Assembly: GCF_021442325.1 (NCBI RefSeq)
Contig: NZ_CP087879.1
Location: 744,001 to 808,000, forward strand
Reading direction: 5' to 3'
DNA: 64,000 bases
Source of the DNA: Agromyces marinus
GTDB taxonomy: Bacteria; Actinomycetota; Actinomycetes; Actinomycetales; Microbacteriaceae
Shown here: positions 8,583 to 17,172 of the stretch, piece by piece
Position numbering within the stretch: the first letter of the stretch is position 1
Layout: the number at the start of each line of letters is the position of its first letter
Program-made: the position numbers and the translations under genes
Notes under the pieces: generated by a model
Databases searched by the model: none
The model's input: the letters and a program-made list of their open reading frames with translations, nothing else
Told to the model about the DNA's origin: nothing

Positions 8583-9656
8583 ATGGGCGATCCGACCAAC
8601 GTGCCGGCCGGGTGGTACGACGACGGACGCGGCCGGCAGCGGTACTGGGACGGCGGCCGATGGACCGAGCACACCGCCCCGCTCGAGTACGCGGCACCGA
8701 CCGGGCCGGCGGATCCGGCCGGGCCGGGGGTTCCATCCGAGCCGGGGGCCGGGGCGGATGCCACGCGGCCCTACGATTCGGCGGCGATCGGCGACGGCTC
8801 GGTGCGGCCCGACCGCAACGCCGACACGACGCCGTTCGCGGGGCTCCCGACCGGGGGTCCGGGCGGCCCGCCGGATGGCCCTCCGCAGACGAACGTCCTC
8901 GGCGTGATCGCGCTCGTCGTCGCCGCGGTCGGGTTCGTGTTCGCCTGCATCCCGTTCGTGCAGGTCGTCGGGTTCGTGCTGCTGCCGATCGCGTTCGTGC
9001 TCGCGCTCGTCGCGCTGTTCCTGAAGGGAAGGAAGTGGCCGGCGATCACCGGTCTCGTCGTCTCGGTCGTGGGCGGGATCGTCGGAGCGATCGTGTTCGC
9101 CGTCGTCGTGTTCGGCGTCGTCGGGCGGGCCGTCGACTCGGGCGTGCTCGAGGGCCTGGACGGGCTCGCGCCGTCGGTGCCGGTCGATCCGACGGACGGC
9201 GTGGAGGACCCGAATGGCGCCGAGCCGGACGACGGCCCGACCGGGGACGGCTCGGCGGGAGGTGAGGTCCTCGCGTTCGGCGAGACCATGGTCTGGAGCA
9301 ACGACGTCTCGATGACGGTCTCCGAGCCCGAGCCGTTCGCGCCGTCCGGCCTCTCTGCGGGCGCCGACCAGCCGGTCGACCTCGTGTTCACGATCACGAT
9401 CGTGAACGGCTCCGGCGCGAACGTGCAGCCCGTCGTGCTGACGCGCGTGACCTCAGCGGGCGTCGAGGCGTCGCGCATCTTCGACGTGGGCGCCGAGGGT
9501 GGTCAGGTCGGCATCCCGCCGACGACCGCGATCCTGCCGGGCGACTCCATCACCTGGCGGGAGGCGTACTCGGTCGCCGACGCCGCGTCACTCGAGCTGC
9601 AGACCGCGCCGTCGTTCGAGTACGAGGTCGTGACCTTCACCGACCTCGCCCCGTGA
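8583..9656 (+). CDS. DUF2510 domain membrane protein
   Basis: A 357-residue protein. Residues 7-33 form a DUF2510 module (PAGWYDDG, QRYWDGGRWTEH), common in actinobacterial envelope proteins. A Pro/Gly-rich linker follows, then two or three hydrophobic segments around residues 100-185 (VLGVIALVVAAVGFVFA and ITGLVVSVVGGIVGAIVF). After an acidic linker comes a probable extracytoplasmic beta domain (DLVFTITIVNGSGANVQ) resembling DUF4352. The start ATG is preceded by a weak -10-like GACCAT and six bases. Its last codon overlaps the glycerate kinase start (GTGA), so the two are probably translationally coupled. No enzymatic role is suggested. Confidence 0.8.
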   Translation: MGDPTNVPAGWYDDGRGRQRYWDGGRWTEHTAPLEYAAPTGPADPAGPGVPSEPGAGADATRPYDSAAIGDGSVRPDRNADTTPFAGLPTGGPGGPPDGPPQTNVLGVIALVVAAVGFVFACIPFVQVVGFVLLPIAFVLALVALFLKGRKWPAITGLVVSVVGGIVGAIVFAVVVFGVVGRAVDSGVLEGLDGLAPSVPVDPTDGVEDPNGAEPDDGPTGDGSAGGEVLAFGETMVWSNDVSMTVSEPEPFAPSGLSAGADQPVDLVFTITIVNGSGANVQPVVLTRVTSAGVEASRIFDVGAEGGQVGIPPTTAILPGDSITWREAYSVADAASLELQTAPSFEYEVVTFTDLAP

Positions 9657-10750
9657 CCGGCCGCATCGTCTTCGCGCCCGACTCGTTCAAGGGCACCGCG
9701 TCCGCCGCCGAGGCGGCGGGCGCGCTCGCGGAGGGGTGGCGCACGGTGCGCCCGGGCGACGACCTGGTGCTTCGGCCCATGGCCGACGGCGGCGAGGGCA
9801 CGCTCGACGCGTTCGCCGCGGCCGTTCCCGGTGCCGAGAGGATCCCCGTGACCGTGCGCGGTCCCGACGACCGGCCGGTGGATGCCGCGTGGCTGCGGCT
9901 GCCCGACGGATCGGCGCTCGTCGAACTCGCCGGCACGAGCGGGCTGACGCTGCTCGATGCGCTGCGCCCGCTCGACGCGCACACGTTCGGCTTCGGGGAG
10001 GCGGTCGCGTCGGCGCTCGACGCGGGGGCGACGCGGCTGCTGCTCGCGATCGGCGGGAGCTCGTCGACCGACGCCGGCGCGGGGGCCCTGGCGGCGCTCG
10101 GGGCGTCGTTCCGCGATCACGAGGGGCGCGAGGTGGTGGGCGGCGCACGCGGCCTGGCCGAGGTCGCCTCGGTCGACGTCTCGTCGCTGCGCGCGCTGCC
10201 GCCCGGCGGCGCGTCCATCCTGTGCGACGTCACCAACCCCCTGCTCGGCCCGTCGGGCGCGGCCGCGGTCTTCGGGCCGCAGAAGGGCGCGTCGGCGGCG
10301 ATGGTCGCGTCGATGGATGTCGCGCTCGCGCGCTTCGCCGTCCTCGTGCCTGGCGGGGCGGCCCTCGCGCAGGCGCCCGGCGCGGGTGCCGCGGGCGGCA
10401 CCGGGTTCGGGCTCCTGGCGTGGGGCGCGCGCATGTCGGGCGGAGCCGCCGCGGTCGCCGAGGCGATCGGCCTGGCCGGCGCGATCGAGGGTGCCGACCT
10501 CGTGGTGACGGGCGAGGGTCGCTTCGACGGGCAGTCCGCGTCGGGGAAGGCGCCGAGCGAGGTCGTCGCTCGGGCGGATGCCGCGGGGGTCCCCGTCGCC
10601 CTGGTCGCGGGTGCGATCGCCGCGGGAACGGCCTCCTTCGCGGCATCCGTTTCGCTGACGGACCTGGCGGGCGACGTGGACGCCGCGCGCGGCGAGCCGG
10701 TGCGGTGGCTGCGGGCCGCGGGTGCCCGGCTCGCGAGCTCCTGGACCTGA
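9653..10750 (+). CDS. glxK: Glycerate kinase
   Basis: A 365-residue member of the GlxK/GarK family, which phosphorylates D-glycerate with ATP and so feeds glyoxylate or tartronate carbon into glycolysis. Family motifs are in order: FAPDSFKGTASA at residues 6-17, MADGGEGTLDAF near 42-53, GGSSSTDAGAGAL near 127-139, and TGEGRFDGQS in the C-terminal part. The GTG start overlaps the stop of the DUF2510 gene by four bases. Glycerate could come from glyoxylate made by the purine locus about 11 kb away, but that link is inference only. Confidence 0.9.
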   Translation: MTGRIVFAPDSFKGTASAAEAAGALAEGWRTVRPGDDLVLRPMADGGEGTLDAFAAAVPGAERIPVTVRGPDDRPVDAAWLRLPDGSALVELAGTSGLTLLDALRPLDAHTFGFGEAVASALDAGATRLLLAIGGSSSTDAGAGALAALGASFRDHEGREVVGGARGLAEVASVDVSSLRALPPGGASILCDVTNPLLGPSGAAAVFGPQKGASAAMVASMDVALARFAVLVPGGAALAQAPGAGAAGGTGFGLLAWGARMSGGAAAVAEAIGLAGAIEGADLVVTGEGRFDGQSASGKAPSEVVARADAAGVPVALVAGAIAAGTASFAASVSLTDLAGDVDAARGEPVRWLRAAGARLASSWT

Positions 10751-10783
10751 TGCCGCCTGCCCGACGCACACCTCCGGGCTTGC

Positions 10784-10809
10784 ATTGTTCGAGCAACAAC
10801 TAGAACAAT
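10784..10809. promoter_or_regulatory. Probable YtrA-type operator over the gntR promoter
   Basis: A perfect 7-base inverted repeat, ATTGTTC and GAACAAT with 12 bases between, ends six bases before the GTG start of the GntR gene. The right arm covers the likely -10 element (AACAAT). The inner TTGTTCGAGCAACAA is itself a palindrome. The location fits autorepression. Confidence 0.6.
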
Positions 10810-10815
10810 GGACGC

Positions 10816-11169
10816 GTGATCATCCGCATCGATCCCGGCTCGGCGACGCCGATCTTCGAGCAGCTCGTCGCCGCGGTCCGAACCGAGGTGTTCGCCGGGC
10901 GCCTCCACGCCGGCGAACGGCTGCCCGCCGCGCGCGAGCTCGCCGCCTCGCTCGAGGTGAACCCGCACACCGTGCTGCACGCCTACCAGGCACTGCGCGA
11001 CGACGGGCTCATCGAACTGCGGCGCGGCCGCGGTGCGGTGGTCACCGCGGCATCCGCTGCCCTCGCCGAGGTGCGCGACCAGGCAGCCGACCTCGTCGCC
11101 GCCGCGCGCACCCGGGGGCTCGGCGCCGACGCCGTCCTCGCCCTGATCCGAGAGGAGTTCGACCGATGA
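10816..11169 (+). CDS. GntR family transcriptional regulator, YtrA subfamily
   Basis: A 117-residue protein consisting of an N-terminal winged helix (PIFEQLVAAVRTEVFAGRL through NPHTVLHAYQALRDDGLIEL) and a short 45-residue helical C-terminus. This is the size and form of YtrA-type regulators, which lack a separate ligand domain and usually control the membrane genes cotranscribed with them. Its stop codon overlaps the start of the DUF1648 gene (ATGA), so the target is probably this operon. A 26-base inverted repeat lies at its promoter. The GTG at 10816 has no Shine-Dalgarno sequence and is likely leaderless. Confidence 0.88.
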   Translation: MIIRIDPGSATPIFEQLVAAVRTEVFAGRLHAGERLPAARELAASLEVNPHTVLHAYQALRDDGLIELRRGRGAVVTAASAALAEVRDQAADLVAAARTRGLGADAVLALIREEFDR

Positions 11170-12200
11170 CCGACCATGCGCGCCACGGTGCAGCCGAGGC
11201 ATCCGCCCACGACCGCGGCGACCGCCGCATCCTCCGGCTCATCGTCGTCTGGATCCCGCTCGCGGTCATCGCCGTCGCGACGACCGTCCAGGTGCTCTGG
11301 CTGCCCCGGCTGCCGGCCGAGATCGCGGTCCACTTCGACGCCGGCGGCACCCCCGACCGGTTCACGACCCCGCTCCGCTCGGTGCTCGCCTACCTCGCGA
11401 TCTCGCTCGCGGTCGCCGCGAGCCTCGCGATCGCGACCTTCGCCGGCCGGCGCGCGGCGGTGCGACCCGCCGACGGGAGCCGATCGCGACTGCTCGGCAG
11501 GGTGCGCCCGACCGCGGCCGCCGCCCCGGCGACGAGCGTCCTGATCGCCGTCGTGGTGCTCGTGCTCACCGGGGCGCAGCTCGACGGAGCGGTCCCGGCG
11601 AGCTGGGTCGCTCCCGTCGCGATCGGCGTCGGGCTCGCACTCGGCCTGGTCGCCGGATGGATCACGTGGCGCGCGCTCCCCGAGCCCGACGCCGGCGAGG
11701 CGGCCGATGCCGCGCCGGCACTGCCGCTCGCGCCGGGCGAGCGGGCGGTGTGGACCGCATCCTCGACGGCGCCGTGGGTCGTGTGGGTGGTCATCGCCCT
11801 CGTCGCCGGATGCCTCATCGTGCCGATCGTGGTCGCGCCGACCGCGTGGTGGCTCTGGGGCGTCGTGGTGCTCGTGCTGGTGGTGCTGCTCGCGACGATC
11901 GGCATCCGGGCGACGGTCGATGCGCGCGGGTTGACGGTGCGCACGCTGTTCGGCGTCCGCCTCGTCCGGGTGCGGCTCGCCCAGGTCGTCTCGGCGGCCG
12001 AGGTCGAGGTGCTGCCGGGCGAGTTCGGCGGCTGGGGGTTCCGGATCGACGTCCGCGGGCGGCGCGGCATCATCATGCGCGGCGGCCCGGGCCTCGAGGT
12101 GCGGCGGACGGATCGCGCACCGCTGGTGGTCACCGTGCCCGATGCGCGGACCGGCGCCGCACTGCTGAACGCGCTCGCGGCTCGCGCACGCCGGGGCTGA
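11166..12200 (+). CDS. DUF1648 domain integral membrane protein
   Basis: A 344-residue membrane protein. The N-terminal third carries the DUF1648 signature LPAEIAVHFDAGGTPDRFTT between two membrane segments. More hydrophobic segments follow (SVLAYLAISLAVAASLAIA, VLIAVVVLVLTGAQL, WVAPVAIGVGLALGL, WVVWVVIALVAGCLIVP). The last 90 residues form a soluble domain, probably cytoplasmic, with a beta-rich PH-like appearance (DARGLTVRTLFGVRLVRV). DUF1648 proteins often sit beside YtrA-type regulators, as here. Their function is poorly known, with roles suggested in envelope or peptide stress sensing. The start overlaps the regulator's stop by four bases. Confidence 0.85.
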   Translation: MTDHARHGAAEASAHDRGDRRILRLIVVWIPLAVIAVATTVQVLWLPRLPAEIAVHFDAGGTPDRFTTPLRSVLAYLAISLAVAASLAIATFAGRRAAVRPADGSRSRLLGRVRPTAAAAPATSVLIAVVVLVLTGAQLDGAVPASWVAPVAIGVGLALGLVAGWITWRALPEPDAGEAADAAPALPLAPGERAVWTASSTAPWVVWVVIALVAGCLIVPIVVAPTAWWLWGVVVLVLVVLLATIGIRATVDARGLTVRTLFGVRLVRVRLAQVVSAAEVEVLPGEFGGWGFRIDVRGRRGIIMRGGPGLEVRRTDRAPLVVTVPDARTGAALLNALAARARRG

Positions 12201-12240
12201 CCGCCCGGGTGAGCGCGCGCGGTGGCGCGGCCGTGCGCGC

Positions 12241-12455
12241 TGCGCCACTTCGTGCGCGCTGCGCCATCTCGCATGGCGCACGGCGCGCGAAGTGGCGCAA
12301 AGCGAGCCCGGCCGGGGCGGCTCAGCCGGGCCGGGGGCAGCTCAGCCGCGCGCGTTGCGCCACTTCGTGCGCGCTGCACTACTTCCGGCGGGCGGCTGCG
12401 CCACTTCGCGTGCGCTGCGCCATCTCGCGTGGCGCACGGCGCGCGAAGTGGCGCA
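12241..12455. repeat. Two long hairpin repeats plus a half copy between convergent genes
   Basis: Copy 1 has 27-base arms at 12241-12267 and 12273-12299 around the loop CTCGC. Copy 2 has arms at 12397-12423 and 12429-12455 with the same loop. Arms begin TGCGCCACTTCG and end CGAAGTGGCGCA, and 23 or 24 of 27 positions pair before counting G-U wobble. Each copy is followed by the same AAGCGAGCCCGGCCGGG flank. A lone left arm lies at 12356-12378. The block fills the 285-base gap between the DUF1648 gene and xylB, which converge. It resembles REP-type units and may also stop transcription from both sides. Confidence 0.85.
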
Positions 12456-12485
12456 AAGCGAGCCCGGCCGGGGGCCGGGGGCGGC

Positions 12486-13901
12486 TCAGCCGCGCGCGGC
12501 GGCGGCGGTGGCGGCACGCGCGTACGCGGCCCGGATCTCCGGGTGGGGGTCGGGCTCCGGTTCGGCGACGAACGCGCCCACCCACGTCGGGCGCTCGCCG
12601 GTCAGGGCCCATGCGGCCTGACGCGCTGCGCCGTCCGCGACGTACTCGCCCGCTTCGGGCACGAGGATCGGGACGTCGAACACCTGCGCCGCGATCGTGC
12701 GCACCGCCGGGTTCTGCGCGGCGCCGCCGATGAGCAGGATGCGCCTGGCATCCACGCCCTGCGCGCGCACCGCGTCGAGCCCGTCGGCGAGGCCGCACAG
12801 CAGGCCCTCCACCGCCGCCCGGGCGAGGTTCTCGCGGGTCGCCGAGGCGAGCGTCATGCCGTGCAGCGACGCGGTGGCGTCCGGAAGGTTCGGCGTGCGT
12901 TCGCCTTCGAAGTAGGGCAGGAGCACGAGCCCGCCGGCACCGGGGTCGGCCTCGAGCGCGAGGCGGCCGAGGCCGTCGTGATCCACGCCGAGCAGGGTCG
13001 CGGTCGCGTCGAGCACCCGGGCGGCGTTCAGCGTCGCCACGAGGGGCAGCCACGAACCGGTCGCGTCGGCGAAGCCCGCGACCGTCCCGGACGCGTCGCG
13101 GATCGGGGCGTCGGCGACCGCGAACACCGTGCCGCTCGTGCCGATCGACACCACGACGTCGCCCGGTCGGGCGTCGAGGCCGAGCGCGGCGCCGGCGTTG
13201 TCGCCCGCCCCCGGCCCGACGAGCACGCCCGTGGTCGTGGTGCCCGCGGCATCCGTCGGGCCCAGCACGCGCGGCAGGATCGCATCGTGTCCGAGCGCGC
13301 GCTCGAGCAGGCCGCGGTCGTAGCCGCCGGCGCCCCAGTACGCCGTGCCGCTCGCGTCCGACCGGTCCGTCGCGAGTGCGTCGAGCACGGGACCGAGCGG
13401 CGCGTCGGCGGCATCCGCCGGCCCGTAGCCGCGCAGCCGCCACGACAGCCAGTCGTGGGGGAGCGCGACCGCGGCCACGCGTGCCGCATGCTCGGGCTCG
13501 GCATCGCGCAGCCAGCGCAGCTTCGTCGCGGTGAAGGAGGCGACGGGAACGACGCCCGTGCGCTCGGCGTAGGCGGCGGCGCCGACCTCGTCGATGAGGT
13601 CGCGCGCGGCGTCGGCCGATCGGGTGTCGTTCCAGAGCAGGGCGGGGCGGATGACGCGTCCTCCGGCGTCGAGCGCGACCATGCCGTGCTGCTGGCCGGC
13701 GATCGAGATCGCGGCGACGTCGTCGAGCCCGCCGGCATCGACGATCGCGGCCCGCAGCGCGTCCCACCAGGCGACCGGGTCGACCTCGGTCCCGTCCGGA
13801 TGGGCGGCACGGCCCGCACGGACGAGGGCGCCGGTCGCGGCATCCCTGATGACGACCTTGCACGACTGCGTCGACGAGTCGACGCCGGCGACGAGCGCCA
13901 T
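12486..13901 (-). CDS. xylB: Xylulokinase
   Basis: A 471-residue FGGY-family kinase that phosphorylates D-xylulose to xylulose 5-phosphate. Visible motifs are the N-terminal phosphate-binding strand [26 protein letters not shown] near residues 72-84, the substrate region LLWNDTRS, the second phosphate loop [23 protein letters not shown], and the adenosine motif [12 protein letters not shown]. Length is usual for XylB. The start at 13901 is preceded by a modest GGGAA. It lies 17 bases downstream of xylA and is almost certainly cotranscribed with it. Confidence 0.95.
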   Translation of the reverse strand: MALVAGVDSSTQSCKVVIRDAATGALVRAGRAAHPDGTEVDPVAWWDALRAAIVDAGGLDDVAAISIAGQQHGMVALDAGGRVIRPALLWNDTRSADAARDLIDEVGAAAYAERTGVVPVASFTATKLRWLRDAEPEHAARVAAVALPHDWLSWRLRGYGPADAADAPLGPVLDALATDRSDASGTAYWGAGGYDRGLLERALGHDAILPRVLGPTDAAGTTTTGVLVGPGAGDNAGAALGLDARPGDVVVSIGTSGTVFAVADAPIRDASGTVAGFADATGSWLPLVATLNAARVLDATATLLGVDHDGLGRLALEADPGAGGLVLLPYFEGERTPNLPDATASLHGMTLASATRENLARAAVEGLLCGLADGLDAVRAQGVDARRILLIGGAAQNPAVRTIAAQVFDVPILVPEAGEYVADGAARQAAWALTGERPTWVGAFVAEPEPDPHPEIRAAYARAATAAAARG

Positions 13902-13918
13902 CGCGTTCCCGCCGGCCC

Positions 13919-15109
13919 TCAGCGCGCGCCGAGCAGGTGCTCGGTCGCGAGCTGCTGCAGGCGCACGAAGCCGAAGCCGCGCCCGCCGAGGTAGGCGTCC
14001 GCGTCGAAGTCCTCGAACGCCGAGCGGTCGGCGAGCAGGTCGTCGTAGGTCTCGCCGGGGTTCAGCGTGGGGGTGGCGAGCTCGCCGACCTTCGCGGCCG
14101 CGAGCGCCTCCTGCACCTCGGGGTCGGCGCGGAACGTCGCGGCGCGCTCCTTGAGCAGCAGGTAGGTGCGCATGTTCGCCGACGCGGACTCCCACACCCC
14201 CTTCTCGTCCTCGGTGCGCGACGGCTTGTAGTCGAAGTGCCGCGGGCCCTCGTAGGCCGGAACCCCGCCGGGGCCGCCGTTCTCGAGCAGGTCGACGAGC
14301 GCGAACGCGTTGTGCAGGTCGCCGTGGCCGAACACGAGGTCCTGGTCGTACTTGATGCCGCGCTGCCCGTTGAGGTCGATGTGGAAGAGCTTGCCGTGGT
14401 AGAGCGCCTGTGCGATGCCGGCGGCGAAGTTGAGGCCCGCCATCTGCTCGTGCCCGACCTCGGGGTTGAGGCCGACGAGCTCGGGGCGCTCGAGCGAGTC
14501 GATGAACGCGAGTGCGTGGCCGAGGGTGGGGAGCAGGATGTCCCCGCGGGGCTCGTTCGGCTTCGGCTCGATCGCGAAGCGGATGTCGTAGCCCTGGTCG
14601 GTCACGTAGTCGCCGAGCAGGTTCACGGCCTCGCGGTAGCGCTCGAGCGCGGCGCGGATGTCCTTCGCCGAGTCGTACTCGGCGCCCTCGCGGCCGCCCC
14701 ACATGACGAACGTCTTCGCGCCGAGCTCGGCGCCGAGGTCGAGCTGGCGGAACACCTTGCGGAGCGCGAAGCGGCGCACGCGGCGGTCGTTCGACGTGAA
14801 GCCGCCGTCCTTGAAGACCGGCGCCGAGAACAGGTTCGTGGTCACCATCGGCACGATGAGGCCGGTGTCGGCGAGCGCACCCTTCAGGCGGTCGATCTGC
14901 GTCCGGCGCTCGGCGTCGGTGGAGCCGAACGCGAACAGGTCGTCGTCGTGGAAGGTCAGGCCGTAGGCGCCGAGCTCGGCGAGCTGCTCGACGACGTGCA
15001 CGACGTCGAGCGCGCTGCGGGTCGGCCCGCCGAACGGGTCGGTGCCGTTGTATCCCACGGTCCAGAGGCCGAAGGAGAACCTGTCGTCGCGGGTGGGTGC
15101 GTTGGCCAT
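13919..15109 (-). CDS. xylA: Xylose isomerase, class I
   Basis: A 396-residue protein of the actinomycete class I type, converting D-xylose to D-xylulose. Key segments are all present: LTFHDDDLF with the substrate His (about residue 54), [24 protein letters not shown], the metal-binding Glu in [28 protein letters not shown], and HIDLNGQ with [13 protein letters not shown] for the second metal site. The start at 15109 has GAGAGG about nine bases upstream. It is first in a two-gene xylAB operon. An inverted repeat that looks like a ROK/XylR operator lies 25-50 bases upstream, and a ROK regulator is encoded 2 kb away. Confidence 0.97.
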   Translation of the reverse strand: MANAPTRDDRFSFGLWTVGYNGTDPFGGPTRSALDVVHVVEQLAELGAYGLTFHDDDLFAFGSTDAERRTQIDRLKGALADTGLIVPMVTTNLFSAPVFKDGGFTSNDRRVRRFALRKVFRQLDLGAELGAKTFVMWGGREGAEYDSAKDIRAALERYREAVNLLGDYVTDQGYDIRFAIEPKPNEPRGDILLPTLGHALAFIDSLERPELVGLNPEVGHEQMAGLNFAAGIAQALYHGKLFHIDLNGQRGIKYDQDLVFGHGDLHNAFALVDLLENGGPGGVPAYEGPRHFDYKPSRTEDEKGVWESASANMRTYLLLKERAATFRADPEVQEALAAAKVGELATPTLNPGETYDDLLADRSAFEDFDADAYLGGRGFGFVRLQQLATEHLLGAR

Positions 15110-15134
15110 CGGGGCTGCCTCTCAGCGTCGTCGC

Positions 15135-15159
15135 AGTTTGTTGCCGTCCACAACATACC
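15135..15159. promoter_or_regulatory. Probable XylR (ROK) operator of xylAB
   Basis: Half-sites AGTTTGTTG (15135-15143) and CAACATACC (15151-15159) match at 7 of 9 inverted positions with a 7-base centre. The sequence resembles the known XylR operator of Bacillus (AGTTTGTT and AACAAACT). It lies just upstream of xylA, where a repressor would act. Confidence 0.6.
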
Positions 15160-15205
15160 TGCGAGGCATCCGCTGCGCAACCGCTCGCCCGGCGCGAGCC
15201 CAGGC

Positions 15206-16480
15206 TCAGCCGGCGACGGGGATCGGGCGCGTCTGCGGCGGCTCGGTCGCGCTCGCAGAGGTGCGCGCCGTCGCGCCGAGCGCGCGGTGCACGCGCCACG
15301 CGGCGAACACCGCGACCATGCTGACGCCGAGGTGCATGAGCAGGAACCCGTCGACCAGCCCGGCTCCGAGCAGCACGCCGGCCACGAGCGGTCCGGCCGC
15401 GGTGAACGCGGTCTGGAGCGCGGCCATCGCCCCGAGGGTCTGGCCGACCCGGCCCCTGGGTGCGAGCGAGGCGGTCAGCGGGTTCAGCACCGGGCTGTAG
15501 ATCGTCTCGCCGACCGCGAACACGCCGTAGGTCGTGATGAAGATCGCCGCCGCGACCCCGGGCGCGAACTGCGCGGCCGACAGCCCGAGCCACGCGACGA
15601 CCCAGATCGAGCCGACGGCCATGAGCAGCGCCGGCGCGCTGCGCTTCGCGGTCAGGCGCACCATGGCGACCTGGATGGCGACGATGACCAGGCAGTTCAC
15701 CGCCGCGGCGGTGCCGATCGCGGTCGGGTCGATGTCGAGCACCGTGATGCCGTAGGCGGGCAGTCCGGACTCGAACTGGGCGTAGAACCCGAGCGCGAGC
15801 GTGATCGTGACGACGGCGGTCCACCGGAGGGCGGGGGTGGCGAAGATGAGCCGGAAGATGCCTCGCCGGCGGTCCTCCACCGCGCGGATCGAGCCCGTGG
15901 CATCGCCCGCGAAGTCGGGAGCGGGAACCGGGGCGCCGCGGCCCGCCAGCGCGATGATCGCGCTCGACACGATGAATCCGGCTGCCGCCATGAGGAATCC
16001 GACGTGCAGGCCGTCGGGCCGGTCGAGGTCGACGAGGTGCCCGGCGATGAACGCTCCCGCAGCCATGCCGAGCGACTCGCCCGTGAACTTGTAGGCGAAC
16101 ACCTTGCGGCGATCGTCGCTCGAGGACCACTGCAGGGCGAGGACCTGCTTCGCGGGTGCCGCGGCCGACAGGCCGAGGCCGAACACGAACATGCCGGCGA
16201 GGAACGAGCCCGGGTCGTTCGCGAGGATGAGCGACGCGGCGCCCGCGGCGCCGATGAGCTGCGCCGTCACGGCGACGCGGACGGGCGGGAACCGGTCGCT
16301 GAGCCGGCCGGCGACGGGTGCCGCCAGGAGTGCGCCGACGGAGAAGAGCGATGCCGCGCCGGCCGCGACGAGGGCGCCCCAGTCGCGGGTGTCGGCGGCG
16401 TAGGCGTACTGGTAGGGCAGGACCCCTCCCCAGCCGAGCGAACCGATGCTCGAGGCGATGACGAGCAGCATTGCGCGCAT
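15206..16480 (-). CDS. MFS transporter
   Basis: A 424-residue protein with about 12 membrane segments and the major-facilitator loop 2-3 motif ([16 protein letters not shown] near residues 52-67). Its start is well supported: AAGGAGGT lies six bases upstream of the ATG at 16480. It is divergent from a MarR-family gene across a short region with palindromes, a layout typical of a drug-type exporter with its repressor. A role in xylose import is possible, since xylAB follows on the same strand 96 bases downstream, but those genes have their own operator. The substrate is unknown. Confidence 0.85.
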   Translation of the reverse strand: MRAMLLVIASSIGSLGWGGVLPYQYAYAADTRDWGALVAAGAASLFSVGALLAAPVAGRLSDRFPPVRVAVTAQLIGAAGAASLILANDPGSFLAGMFVFGLGLSAAAPAKQVLALQWSSSDDRRKVFAYKFTGESLGMAAGAFIAGHLVDLDRPDGLHVGFLMAAAGFIVSSAIIALAGRGAPVPAPDFAGDATGSIRAVEDRRRGIFRLIFATPALRWTAVVTITLALGFYAQFESGLPAYGITVLDIDPTAIGTAAAVNCLVIVAIQVAMVRLTAKRSAPALLMAVGSIWVVAWLGLSAAQFAPGVAAAIFITTYGVFAVGETIYSPVLNPLTASLAPRGRVGQTLGAMAALQTAFTAAGPLVAGVLLGAGLVDGFLLMHLGVSMVAVFAAWRVHRALGATARTSASATEPPQTRPIPVAG

Positions 16481-16575
16481 GGCGCACCTCCTTGGCGAGT
16501 CGTGACGGATGCCGCGGGCCGCCGGCGCGCGGTCGGATGACGCCGACGGCCGGGCGAGCCTTCGGCGTCGAAGAG

Positions 16576-16602
16576 TTCGATGTCGAAATCTTAGCATTCG
16601 AA
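16576..16602. promoter_or_regulatory. Probable MarR operator between MFS and marR genes
   Basis: TTCGATGTCGAA (16576-16587, five-base inverted arms) and TTCGAA (16597-16602) lie in the divergent promoter region. They surround a possible -10 element, TAGCAT (16592-16597). The spacing of the two sites is about two helical turns, which fits a dimeric MarR protein repressing both directions. Confidence 0.5.
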
Positions 16603-16624
16603 GTTCATGTGGGAGACTCGTGGG

Positions 16625-17131
16625 ATGGGTGAACGCACCGCGAGCGCGGCGGAACTGCATCGGCGGGCCGTCGCCGCCTACGTCGCCGCCGGCGGCGAGG
16701 AATCGGTCCAGCGCGTGATCACCGCGGTGCAGGGCCTGTCGAGGCGACTCGACCAGTGGTACGCGCACCAGCTCGCCGACCTCGAGACGACCCCGGGGGA
16801 GTGGGCCGTGGTCGCCGCGCTCGCCAAGGACGGCGGCTCGCTCACGCCCTCGCAGCTCGCCGAGCTCACCAACGTCGCGCCGTCGTCGATGACCCACCGG
16901 CTCGACAAGCTCGCCGAGCGTGGCTTCGTCGACCGGACGCCGGACGAGGAGAACCGCACCCGGATCCTCGTGCGGCTCACCGCCGACGGGTGGGAGTTCT
17001 TCAGCCTCGCCATCCGCGGTTCCGACGTCGTCGAATCCGACGTCCTGCAGGACCTCGACGACGACGAACGCGGCGAGCTCGCCCGCCTGCTCGAGATCGT
17101 GATCGCGCGCCTGGACGACATCGAGGCCTGA
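16625..17131 (+). CDS. MarR family transcriptional regulator
   Basis: A 168-residue protein with a winged helix of the MarR type in the middle: LTPSQLAELTNVAPSSMTHR as the HTH, then LDKLAERGFVDRTPDEENRTRILVRLT as the wing with its conserved D..R..R pattern. Flanking helices give the dimer interface. I chose ATG 16625, which has GGGAG nine bases upstream. ATG 16607, nine bases after a possible -10 element, would add six residues and is an alternative if the mRNA is leaderless. It probably represses the divergent MFS gene and itself. The inducer is unknown. Confidence 0.88.
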   Translation: MGERTASAAELHRRAVAAYVAAGGEESVQRVITAVQGLSRRLDQWYAHQLADLETTPGEWAVVAALAKDGGSLTPSQLAELTNVAPSSMTHRLDKLAERGFVDRTPDEENRTRILVRLTADGWEFFSLAIRGSDVVESDVLQDLDDDERGELARLLEIVIARLDDIEA

Positions 17132-17160
17132 ACCGGGCTGCATCCTGAACCGGGCTGCAT
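17129..17160 (+). repeat. 15-base direct repeat upstream of the ROK gene
   Basis: TGAACCGGGCTGCAT occurs twice (17129-17143 and 17146-17160), with a 17-base period. The first copy begins with the marR stop codon. The second ends on the T that starts the ROK gene's -10 (TAGAGT). It may be a recent duplication or an operator. Confidence 0.6.
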
Positions 17161-17172
17161 AGAGTGGACGCC

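Noticed and set aside
12486..16487. A 1333-codon minus-strand frame spanning xylB, xylA and the MFS gene
   Set aside because: It carries XylB in its last 471 codons. The upstream part is a shadow of xylA and the transporter in the wrong frame, rich in Arg and Pro.
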